A DNA stretch of 64,000 nt from Marisediminitalea lipolytica (GTDB lineage: Bacteria; Pseudomonadota; Gammaproteobacteria; Enterobacterales; Alteromonadaceae), in the NCBI RefSeq assembly GCF_001758465.1, contig NZ_MJIC01000014.1, forward strand, positions 248,001 through 312,000, written 5' to 3'. How positions within the stretch are numbered: position 1 is the stretch's first letter; the number at the start of each line of letters is the position of its first letter. Shown in pieces: positions 46,361 to 54,162 of this stretch. The translations under genes and the position numbers were made by a program. The notes below the pieces were generated by a model. The model saw only the letters and a program-made list of their open reading frames with translations, was not told the origin of the DNA and ran no database searches.

Positions 46361-47460
46361 TGAAAGTGGCAGTTGTTCACGATTGGCTAACAGATGCAGG
46401 TGGAGCTGAATGTGTTCTTAGAGAAATTTTAGATATTTATAAAAATGCTGATATTTTTACTGTAGTGAACTTTATAGATTTGAAACACGCGGAGTATCTA
46501 AAAAAGCACAAAATATATACAAGCTTTATTCAAAAACTGCCATTTTCAAAAAGTAAATATAGACAATACTTACCATTGATGCCTTACGCAATAGAACAAT
46601 TTGATCTTTCAGCTTATGATCTTGTTATATCAAGTAGTTATTGTGTAGCGAAAGGTGTAATAACTGGGCCAGATCAGCGCCATATTTGCTATTGCCATTC
46701 TCCTGTGCGGTATGCTTGGGACCTACAGCACCAATATCTAAAGGAAACAAATAAGGATAAAGGTCTGACTGGACTGTTAGCTCGCTATTTTTTACACAAA
46801 ATTAGAATATGGGATATTAGGAGCTCATTTGGTGTAGATACTTTTATAGCTAACTCTAAATTCATAGCCCGTAGAATTGAGAAAACATATAGAAGAAAAG
46901 CGGAAGTAGTAAATCCACCAGTAGATGTTAAAGAGTTTAATCTAATAGAGGATAAACAAGATTATTATTTAACCTGTAGTAGGTTGGTCCCATATAAGAG
47001 AATTGATTTAATTGCGAAAGCATTTACTTTTATGCCTGAAAAGCGGCTTATTATAATTGGTTCAGGTCCTGACTATGAAAAGATTAAGAAAATAGCAACT
47101 AATAACATTGAATTGAAGGGGTATTTGCCGTTTAAGGATCTTAAATCCTTTATGGAAGGGGCTAAAGCGTTCATTTTCGCTGCTGAAGAAGATTTTGGTA
47201 TTGTTCCAGTAGAAGCACAAGCTTGTGGAACTCCTGTGATAGCATATGGTAAAGGCGGTTCTTTAGAAACCGTAGTAGATGGAATAACAGGAGTTCATTT
47301 TTCGACTCAAAATGAAGATGCAATTATAGATGCAGTGAAAAGGTTTGAATCTCTGTCTTTCGATCATAAAGCTATTAGAAAGCATGCAGAAACATTTTCT
47401 ATTCAGATATTTAAAGAAAAATTTTTAAATATAGTAAAGAATAATGACGGAAGAAATTGA
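46360..47460 (+). CDS. Glycosyltransferase family 4
   Basis: A 366-residue GT4 enzyme starting MKVAVVHDWLTDAGGAECVL, with CHSPVRYAWDLQHQYL near residue 110, YLTCSRLVPYKRIDLIAKAF and FAAEEDFGIVPVEAQACG (conserved Glu pair). The start overlaps the preceding stop as TAATG, showing tight coupling. Its N-terminus is typical of mannosyl- or rhamnosyltransferases of lipid-linked oligosaccharide assembly, but the donor is not certain. Confidence 0.88.
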   Translation: MKVAVVHDWLTDAGGAECVLREILDIYKNADIFTVVNFIDLKHAEYLKKHKIYTSFIQKLPFSKSKYRQYLPLMPYAIEQFDLSAYDLVISSSYCVAKGVITGPDQRHICYCHSPVRYAWDLQHQYLKETNKDKGLTGLLARYFLHKIRIWDIRSSFGVDTFIANSKFIARRIEKTYRRKAEVVNPPVDVKEFNLIEDKQDYYLTCSRLVPYKRIDLIAKAFTFMPEKRLIIIGSGPDYEKIKKIATNNIELKGYLPFKDLKSFMEGAKAFIFAAEEDFGIVPVEAQACGTPVIAYGKGGSLETVVDGITGVHFSTQNEDAIIDAVKRFESLSFDHKAIRKHAETFSIQIFKEKFLNIVKNNDGRN

Positions 47461-48550
47461 AAATCGATTTTTAAATTTAACTGAGCTTGAAGTATTATTA
47501 CTCAGTACAATTATTGATAGTTCGAAAACTAGTTCGAATTTTGAGGATTTATTGAAATATAAAAACGATTACTTCAAAAACGGATTACTTCCGTTATTGT
47601 ATAATCAGTATGATTCAAATCTGGATAATGTTGAAAAATCATTAGCGAAGAAAATTAAGCAAGAAGCGTTACTAGTCGAAACATTAACTTTAAATGCTAT
47701 TTCAACAATTTTCAGTCAAATTGAAGTTGAAGAAATAGTTATAATATTAATGAAAGGTTGGTGTTTAAAAAGAACTTTGTATACCGAAAGCTATTTAAGA
47801 CCTGCTGCTGATATTGACTTACTTGTTAAGCATAGTGATTATGAAAAAACTAAAGAGATATTTTTAAAAAATGGATTTTTTATTGCTAACGGATGGCAGC
47901 CAGAACTCAGTAAGTTTCAAATATGTTTAAGGAAAAAGCTATACGACAACAATTATATTGAAGTTGATTTACACTATAAGTTTTGTCCTGATCCCAAAGT
48001 TTCTCGTGCAGTAGATTTCGACCTTCTTAGAAAACATTCCGTATTAGTCGACTATGGACCTTTTAAGTTGTTTGCATTCGATAGACCCATAGCATTACTT
48101 CATTCTATTATTCATTTGGCGTTACATATTAAAAATAAAGAAAATTATAAATTGATATGGTTTGTAGATATTTATATGTTAATTAATACCATGTCAACCA
48201 AAGAAAAAGATGTTTTTATTTCTTTAATAAATCAGACTGGTTTTACTAGTGTGACTGCTAATTTTTTGAATAATTGTGAACATTATTTACCTATGAAGTC
48301 GTTAGAAATGATGTCGCGAAGAATGAATAGTAGTCATTCGAAAAGATTTGATTACATTACACGACATGAGAGTCATACTTTTTTTAAAATTAAAAAGTAT
48401 TATTTTCTATATAAGCTTGGAGGCTGGAAGTCAATTTTTCAAGTCTTATTCCCAAGTGTTAAGCATATGCAGAAAAAGTATGGTGATTTTCCGAGATACT
48501 TATTAATTTTTTTTTATATCAAACGAATTCTATTCGGACTGTTTCGATAG
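47444..48550 (+). CDS. Nucleotidyltransferase-fold protein (NTP_transf_5-like)
   Basis: A 368-residue protein of the nucleotidyltransferase family with ILMKGWCLKRTLYTESYLRPAADIDLLVKHSDYEKTKEIF near residues 103-142 (key parts: LRPAADIDLLV, with the D-x-D metal pair). The rest is helical and unassigned. Such proteins occur in polysaccharide loci and also in RiPP-type clusters with PqqD and HprK-like genes; their reaction is not known. It overlaps the preceding glycosyltransferase by 17 bases. Very AT-rich. Confidence 0.7.
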   Translation: MTEEIENRFLNLTELEVLLLSTIIDSSKTSSNFEDLLKYKNDYFKNGLLPLLYNQYDSNLDNVEKSLAKKIKQEALLVETLTLNAISTIFSQIEVEEIVIILMKGWCLKRTLYTESYLRPAADIDLLVKHSDYEKTKEIFLKNGFFIANGWQPELSKFQICLRKKLYDNNYIEVDLHYKFCPDPKVSRAVDFDLLRKHSVLVDYGPFKLFAFDRPIALLHSIIHLALHIKNKENYKLIWFVDIYMLINTMSTKEKDVFISLINQTGFTSVTANFLNNCEHYLPMKSLEMMSRRMNSSHSKRFDYITRHESHTFFKIKKYYFLYKLGGWKSIFQVLFPSVKHMQKKYGDFPRYLLIFFYIKRILFGLFR

Positions 48551-48673
48551 TTTTAATAGTAATATCATTTGTGGACTTCTAATTGTGAAAAAGACAAAAC
48601 CTATCCCGAAGAAAGTGAAACTCGGCAATCCCAGAGTTAATTCAGTTTTTAATGAGAAAAAAGTCTGTTAGAT

Positions 48674-48808
48674 ATGAAGTTGTTTCCGAAGGTAAGGCCT
48701 GCTTCTAGATATTTTTTGCCTGGAATTTATGAACGGAACTTACCTATAAGGAAGTCGAAGAAATTGATTTTTAATATTTTTTCCAAGTATGGTGAATGTC
48801 AAGGATAA
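48674..48808 (+). CDS. Possible small protein in the 48.55-48.93 kb gap
   Basis: The 383-bp gap before the acyltransferase holds two short frames. The longer (44 residues) starts MKLFPKVRPASRYFLPGIYE and is basic and aromatic; the other, GTG at 48585 to 48671, encodes 28 residues starting MKKTKPIPKKVKLGNP. Neither has a strong ribosome-binding site or a family I recognise. They could be remnants of a disrupted gene. The rest of the gap is AT-rich with no clear terminator. Confidence 0.25.
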   Translation: MKLFPKVRPASRYFLPGIYERNLPIRKSKKLIFNIFSKYGECQG

Positions 48809-48933
48809 TAAAATTTTATTTACGAATTATGGGATTCAGATACTTCGAACTATAACTACAAAATATGATAATAGTATTTTACAAAGTATTTTCTTTTCAG
48901 ATATTCTTTTTATATTTTTAGGAACTATTTACA

Positions 48934-49932
48934 ATGAGTAGAGTTAGACTACTGGAGCTAGATGCCCTAAGAGGAATCGCTGCGATAGCGGTAGTTTTTT
49001 ATCATTATTTCTACAGGTATAATGTTTTATATGGCCATGAGGGAGTGTCCGTAGACTGGACTATTTATGGAAAGCACGGGGTGCAACTTTTTTTCGTAGT
49101 TAGTGGTTTTGTTATATTTTGGTCTTTAAACCGCACTCATAAACCTTTAGATTTTATAGTTTCTAGGTTTTCTAGACTTTATCCAGCTTATTGGTTTGCT
49201 GTAATCTGTACGAGTTCGTTTTTATTATATTTCGGGCTGGACGGAAGAAATGTCACACTATATGAGGTAATAATAAACCTAAGTATGATTCAAGAATTTC
49301 TAAGGGTTAAGCATGTTGATGGTGTTTACTGGACTTTAACAGTTGAATTAACTTTTTATTTTTGGGTTTTTGTATTTTTTATCTTTAACCAATTAAAGAA
49401 TATAGCATATTTTTTAATTTTATTTTTGTTGATTTCAGTTTTATCCGTTTTGGATTTCTTGCCGCCTAACAACATAGTTGATAAGTTGCTCATAATGAAA
49501 CATTTACCTTTCTTTTCCGTGGGGGTTTGCTTATATAGCTTCATTCATAAAGACTTTTCTGGAAAATGGTTGGCGTTGTTATTGATATCGCTTTCGACGG
49601 TATATTTTTACTATGACGTTTATTTGACGATTATGTTTTTATTTGTTTTTGCTGTTTTCTATTTGGCAATAGCAGGTCATTTAAAGTTTCTTATTTTTAC
49701 CCCCTTTCTGTTTTTAGGAAGTATCTCTTATTCATTGTATCTTGTTCATCAGAATATCGGTTATTTAATTATAAATAAGTCTTATTTATATGGCCTTAGT
49801 CCGTATTTTGCTATTTGTATAGCTCTTTTTACTTGTTTAATGCTTGCAACATTAATCACTTATTTCATCGAAAAGCCAAGTTTGAAGCTCATGCGAAATT
49901 ATTATTATAATAATATTAGAGGAAAACTGTAA
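48934..49932 (+). CDS. Membrane acyltransferase (acyltransferase 3 family)
   Basis: A 332-residue protein with about ten membrane segments. LLELDALRGIAAIAVVFYHYFYRY at residues 5-28 contains the R and the first catalytic H region of the family, and HGVQLFFVVSGFVIFWSL near 48 has the second conserved motif. OafA-type members O-acetylate exported sugars, using a cytoplasmic acyl donor. It is the last gene of the rightward operon and ends 20 bp from the stop of the convergent beta-helix gene. Confidence 0.88.
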   Translation: MSRVRLLELDALRGIAAIAVVFYHYFYRYNVLYGHEGVSVDWTIYGKHGVQLFFVVSGFVIFWSLNRTHKPLDFIVSRFSRLYPAYWFAVICTSSFLLYFGLDGRNVTLYEVIINLSMIQEFLRVKHVDGVYWTLTVELTFYFWVFVFFIFNQLKNIAYFLILFLLISVLSVLDFLPPNNIVDKLLIMKHLPFFSVGVCLYSFIHKDFSGKWLALLLISLSTVYFYYDVYLTIMFLFVFAVFYLAIAGHLKFLIFTPFLFLGSISYSLYLVHQNIGYLIINKSYLYGLSPYFAICIALFTCLMLATLITYFIEKPSLKLMRNYYYNNIRGKL

Positions 49933-49951
49933 TTCATTTTTGATTCATGTT

Positions 49952-51649
49952 TTATAACCAAGTTGAACCAATAAATACACTATACTCTTTATAATGAGAG
50001 CTAATTATATTTTCAATTGGTCCATTTTTTTTGATGAACATGTCGCCTATTTCGTAATTGCCAAATTTTGGTGGAGTATTACTATATGGTATTCCATTTA
50101 CAAAAGTAATTATTGTTGAGTCTCCAGCTATCATTACTTGGCAATTTAGTTGCTTAGTAATTTTAAAGTTAAAATAATGTCGAGCATCACTATTCAGTTG
50201 TATATAACATTCAGGACTATCACCGGAAATACTACCGAAAACATATTTGTTACAAGAACCACCAATTGATAACAACTGTTTATTTTCACTCGTTTCAATA
50301 GCTTCAATTTCTATTATCCTAACTGGCGATTGGATTACTACACCAACTTCAGCGAAAGACATATCAACTATTGCATCAATAGTGCATCCATCAGAGAATT
50401 TTCTTACTGAGATTGGTGTTGCGGCTTTATATGTACCATAAATCTCAATATTGGTGTCGTATGGTTCATTGCTATCTCTTATTGATATGGCTTCGTTATC
50501 ATTTGAAAAGGCAAATGTGTTTTCTGTGAATATAATATTCTTAGCACCCCTTGAACATTCAACTTTAATAGCTCTCGATTGGTACGCATAAACTAGAGCT
50601 TCAACAGTGATATCTTTGGATTCTCCTTTAATTATAAGGGCTCCTTCAGTCGATTCCGTTTTTTTTGAGTTACTTATGCGCCCATAGATGTTTATGTCGT
50701 TGCATGAGATAAGCTCTAAACCTTGATCATTTGCTTCATCAATATTTGCATATAGATTTACATGTTGGCATTCTGCTAAAACCACTGTTTCTAATCTATT
50801 TGCCGAATTATCTTTTCTTTCAAAAAGTTCGCTTCCTCCTTGACTGGAATTAACATTCATTGTTACATTTCTAGCTCCATGAATTCCTATATCTCGGAAT
50901 ATTGCATGTTTGCCCCAGTAAGATATTGAAAAATTTATTAGCGCATTAGCTCTAACAACTTTAGAGTCACTGTATGCTGCACCAGTATTTGTTTGAGATA
51001 TTTCACAGAACCCACTTGAGACATTATTTAATGCAATTCCAATCATGCAGTTACATGATTTGAAATCTATTTCCCCCTTCAGCTCTGAGCAAGTATCAAT
51101 ATTAACTAATACTCCACGATCTTTAATAGACCCTGTAAACTTTAAATCCAAGTTTAAGTGAGTTATGTTTTCAATATGTACTGAAATGTCCTCCAAATGG
51201 CCTGAAAAATTGAGACTACATGTTGGTACTTCATATGCAACCACCTCAATTAATGAAAATGGTATTTCTCTGTCTAGTTGCAGTTGCCCCTGGTTTATAT
51301 TTTTAATTTGGCAACAAATTTTAGCTGATGTTAATCGACTTGGTACATAGTTTTCGTGGACTATTAATCCTTCAATTACAATATAGCTCCCTTTTCTTAT
51401 GTTCTCGTTTGATAATTCAATAATTGATGTTCCTGCTACTACATCGCTTAAAGAACCAATTAATTTTAATTCAGAACGAAAAATAATCTTTGATTTTTCA
51501 TTTTTTTTTCTTATTTTTTTTATATTAAAATTTAGCGATTCGTTATGCTTTAAATTAATTACTAATTCTTTATCTAATAATAATCTTTCTCCGTCAATTA
51601 GAGTCGGAGTTTCGCTGTCGTAATCTGAATTGAAAATTAATTCTTTCAC
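49952..51649 (-). CDS. Right-handed beta-helix protein of unknown function
   Basis: A 565-residue protein made of many short strand repeats ending in Asn, Ile or Val-rich turns (for example VNLYANIDEANDQGLELISCNDINIYG, read as NLYANID, GLELISC, INIYGRI), the pattern of a parallel beta-helix like pectate lyases and phage tailspikes. There is no signal peptide. The start is GTG at 51649 with AGGGAG five bases upstream. It sits at the junction of the polysaccharide locus and two IS3 remnants, reading toward the rightward operon. It may depolymerise or modify the polysaccharide, or be phage-derived; catalytic residues cannot be assigned. Confidence 0.6.
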   Translation of the reverse strand: MKELIFNSDYDSETPTLIDGERLLLDKELVINLKHNESLNFNIKKIRKKNEKSKIIFRSELKLIGSLSDVVAGTSIIELSNENIRKGSYIVIEGLIVHENYVPSRLTSAKICCQIKNINQGQLQLDREIPFSLIEVVAYEVPTCSLNFSGHLEDISVHIENITHLNLDLKFTGSIKDRGVLVNIDTCSELKGEIDFKSCNCMIGIALNNVSSGFCEISQTNTGAAYSDSKVVRANALINFSISYWGKHAIFRDIGIHGARNVTMNVNSSQGGSELFERKDNSANRLETVVLAECQHVNLYANIDEANDQGLELISCNDINIYGRISNSKKTESTEGALIIKGESKDITVEALVYAYQSRAIKVECSRGAKNIIFTENTFAFSNDNEAISIRDSNEPYDTNIEIYGTYKAATPISVRKFSDGCTIDAIVDMSFAEVGVVIQSPVRIIEIEAIETSENKQLLSIGGSCNKYVFGSISGDSPECYIQLNSDARHYFNFKITKQLNCQVMIAGDSTIITFVNGIPYSNTPPKFGNYEIGDMFIKKNGPIENIISSHYKEYSVFIGSTWL

Positions 51650-51692
51650 ATGTTCTCCCTTATCTTTCTTCGTTGTAATCCATACGCCAGCA

Positions 51693-52057
51693 TCAGGCCA
51701 TTTCTCTTACCTGAATGAGATTTTCAAACAGGTAAGCATCAAGAAACTCTCTGCGGAATGATCCGTTAAAGCGTTCAACGAAACCATTTTGCTGTGGTTT
51801 ACCTGGTTGGATATATACCAGTTCAACATTATGGTTCTCACACCAGTCTGTCAGCGTCGTAGAAATTAGCTCTGGCCCGTTATCCATACGCAGCTGAGTT
51901 GTTAGTCCGCGCTCTGCTTTAAGCTGTTCTAATACGCATACGACTTGGCCTGCTGGTGAAGACGTATCAACTTCGATGGCAAGGCACTCTCGCGTTCCTT
52001 CATCCATCACATTCAACGTTCGGAACCGTTTACCGCAGTACCCGCCTAGTTCTGCGC
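51693..52057 (-). pseudogene. IS3-family transposase C-terminal fragment
   Basis: The frame reads from GGYCGKRFRTLNVMDEG through LRMDNGPELIST to PQQNGFVERFNGSFRREFL, the second Asp and the Glu of the DDE catalytic domain of IS3 orfB. It is missing everything upstream of the first catalytic Asp and also the usual C-terminal RPHSSL-type part, ending with QVREMA. It belongs to a different IS3 subgroup from the neighbour at 52069-52730 and looks like a stranded remnant against which the second element sits. Confidence 0.8.
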
Positions 52058-52068
52058 TTTAGGTTCAA

Positions 52069-52730
52069 TGACCTTTCCCCAGAATTAGCACCAATCTCTC
52101 GATGAGATTTTTCATATTATGCTGCCCGTTTTGCATACTCAACAGGCGGCAGGAAATTCAGTGAACTATGTGGTCGAACGTTATTGTAATGTTCGCGCCA
52201 TAGATCAATTTCACATCTGGCTTCATCCAGGGTTCTGAACCAGTGTTGGTTCAGGCATTCATTTCTAAATTTGCCGTTTAAGCTTTCGACAAATGCATTC
52301 TGTGTAGGCTTGCCTGGCTGGATTGTAATCCCCCCGGAAAATCCCAGCTCAACACCTGTTTCTTTACTCCAGAAGATCATCGCCGTGCTGGTGAACTCTG
52401 TACCGTTGTCGCAAATCACCTTTTTAGGCTTTCCCCGAAGCTCAATCAGTTGACTGAGGAAACCAGCGACTTGTCGTCCGCTAATCGAAATTGATACAAA
52501 TTGGCCAACCATTTCTCTAGAGAAATCATCAACCACGTTCAGAACGCGGAAGCGCCTACTGTCCCATTAAAGGGGAAGTGGACAGTCTACCTTGGCTCCA
52601 GCTTCATGCTGCTTGATTGCCTTGATGATTTGCTCTTCGCTGTAACGTTTCTTCATGTTGAGATCTCCATTGTCTCCAGTTTATTGGAAATCTCATCAAT
52701 GTCATGGTGTTATTTTTGGGGGAAAGGTCA
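52069..52730 (-). mobile_element. Internally deleted IS3-family element with both ends
   Basis: Bounded by matching terminal inverted repeats: TGACCTTTCCCC at 52069-52080 and its complement GGGGAAAGGTCA at 52719-52730, with further similarity inward (AGAATTAGCACC versus AAAAATAACACC). At 662 bp it is about half the length of a complete IS3 element. Inside, the first 23 codons of orfA (52567-52656, MKKRYSEEQIIKAIKQHEAG) are joined to the 3' part of orfB. No target duplication is seen (CAA on the left, GGT on the right). Confidence 0.82.
52117..52558 (-). pseudogene. Truncated IS3 orfB (DDE transposase) C-terminal part
   Basis: Reads RRFRVLNVVDDFSREMVGQ, then VICDNGTEFTST, AFVESLNGKFRNECLNQHW and the C-terminal HYNNVRPHSSLNFLPP. 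This contains the catalytic Asp in VVDDFS, the second in CDNGTEF and the Glu in FVESLNG, so the catalytic core is nearly complete, but the N-terminal DNA-binding and helical parts are deleted and there is no start near the junction. Not expected to be active. Confidence 0.85.
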
Positions 52731-52769
52731 GGTGATGATGGGAGGATTTTATATTTTTTACCAAATGAG

Positions 52770-54080
52770 CTAAGTCTTATACTCCATCTTCCAAAATATT
52801 AATGTATTAAAACCCAGTCTTCTTTTTACTAAAAATGCTGCAATCAAGTTTTGAGTAATCATTGATATAGCTGTCGAATAGGCAGCACCATTTATGCCAT
52901 AAATAGGTATTAACATAAAAGGTAAAATTAATGCTATTGGGCCTGATATAAGTGTGACGGTCCTAAGATCACGCTCGTGCCCTGACATAGATAACAATAA
53001 GCCAACAGAGCCGGTCAATACATTAATGACTTGGCCTAGGCAGATTATTTGTAGAACGCTCGCTCCCTTTTTAAACTCTGCTCCGAATATGCTCATTATT
53101 AATTCAGGAAATAACATTATAAAAGTTGTAATCGGTACTGAAATAAACAGCATTATCCGAATAGAGCTTTTAGCTAGCTTCTCAAGTTTTATGATGTTGT
53201 TTTCACCATATAATTTAGCAAATCTTGGTGCAACTACCATGTTTACAGCAAGGAGCACAAAACTTGTAGATGTTGCCATCCTTTGAGCTGTTGCCAATAG
53301 TGAAATTTCATCTGCTTGTAAATAGAATCCCGATATTATTTGACTAGACCATTGTACAAATTGTCCCATGATTACGACAATCCAAAGTGGCAAACAACTT
53401 TTATATATATCTTGAGTAGGGAGGTTAATATAGTCCATATTATTGTTGTGAAACAACCATATAACGGCTGATGTTGTGAACGTAATAGCTGTGCATATTA
53501 AGAAGTAAAAAGATAATTCTACAGCATCGATTTTTCCAAACATTACTATCATCAAGATAAGTAGTATGCTATTCGATACATTTAATATATAAGCACTAGA
53601 TACTATTTTTTTACAACCTTGGAGGCTTTTTGATATAAAAATAGATAGTGGCAAAAATAAACAAGCAAACGCAATGTTTCTAAGGACTGGTGAGAAATTT
53701 GGTTTTTCAAATATATATACCGAGATTTCATCAGAAAATAAGAAGAGTAGAAGTGCTATTGCTATGGTAGGCGTTATCGCTATCGAAATTGCTTTGTATA
53801 AAACTGACTTCAAGCTACCTTGTTCAGGGCTACCATATACTCTTCCTGTAAATTTTACAATTGTCTCATCTAGTCCTATACGGACTAATGCTGCCAAAAA
53901 AAACACAATGCTATAGGCTAAGAAATATAATCCTGCTTCAGTTGCACCTAGCTTGCGGCTAATAAATACAGATACTATTAAACCTGAAAAAGCGCTTAAA
54001 ATTCGCATTACCAAGCTAAGAGATATTGCTTTATATAGGGAGGCATTTGATTTTTTATTATTAAAAAATCTCCTAATCAC
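52770..54080 (-). CDS. Polysaccharide flippase, Wzx-like
   Basis: A 436-residue membrane protein with about twelve to fourteen segments, of the MATE/MVF flippase superfamily. It starts with a basic RRFFNNKKSNASLYKAIS and continues with LGATEAGLYFLAYSIVFFLAALVRIGLDETIVKF, typical of Wzx. It would flip the lipid-linked repeat unit to the periplasmic face for the polymerase at 43256. It is downstream of Wzc in the leftward block after an 82-bp gap. Confidence 0.88.
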   Translation of the reverse strand: MIRRFFNNKKSNASLYKAISLSLVMRILSAFSGLIVSVFISRKLGATEAGLYFLAYSIVFFLAALVRIGLDETIVKFTGRVYGSPEQGSLKSVLYKAISIAITPTIAIALLLFLFSDEISVYIFEKPNFSPVLRNIAFACLFLPLSIFISKSLQGCKKIVSSAYILNVSNSILLILMIVMFGKIDAVELSFYFLICTAITFTTSAVIWLFHNNNMDYINLPTQDIYKSCLPLWIVVIMGQFVQWSSQIISGFYLQADEISLLATAQRMATSTSFVLLAVNMVVAPRFAKLYGENNIIKLEKLAKSSIRIMLFISVPITTFIMLFPELIMSIFGAEFKKGASVLQIICLGQVINVLTGSVGLLLSMSGHERDLRTVTLISGPIALILPFMLIPIYGINGAAYSTAISMITQNLIAAFLVKRRLGFNTLIFWKMEYKT

Positions 54081-54162
54081 AAAAATGTACTCCTGAAGTT
54101 TCTACTTCTTTTCTATTACAAATGTTCAGTAGTAGATATTTTCATGAATCTTAGTTCTACGT

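Noticed and set aside
51165..51623. Plus-strand frames opposite the beta-helix gene
   Set aside because: Shadows of the 565-residue minus-strand gene, which has a good start site and continuous strand-repeat pattern.
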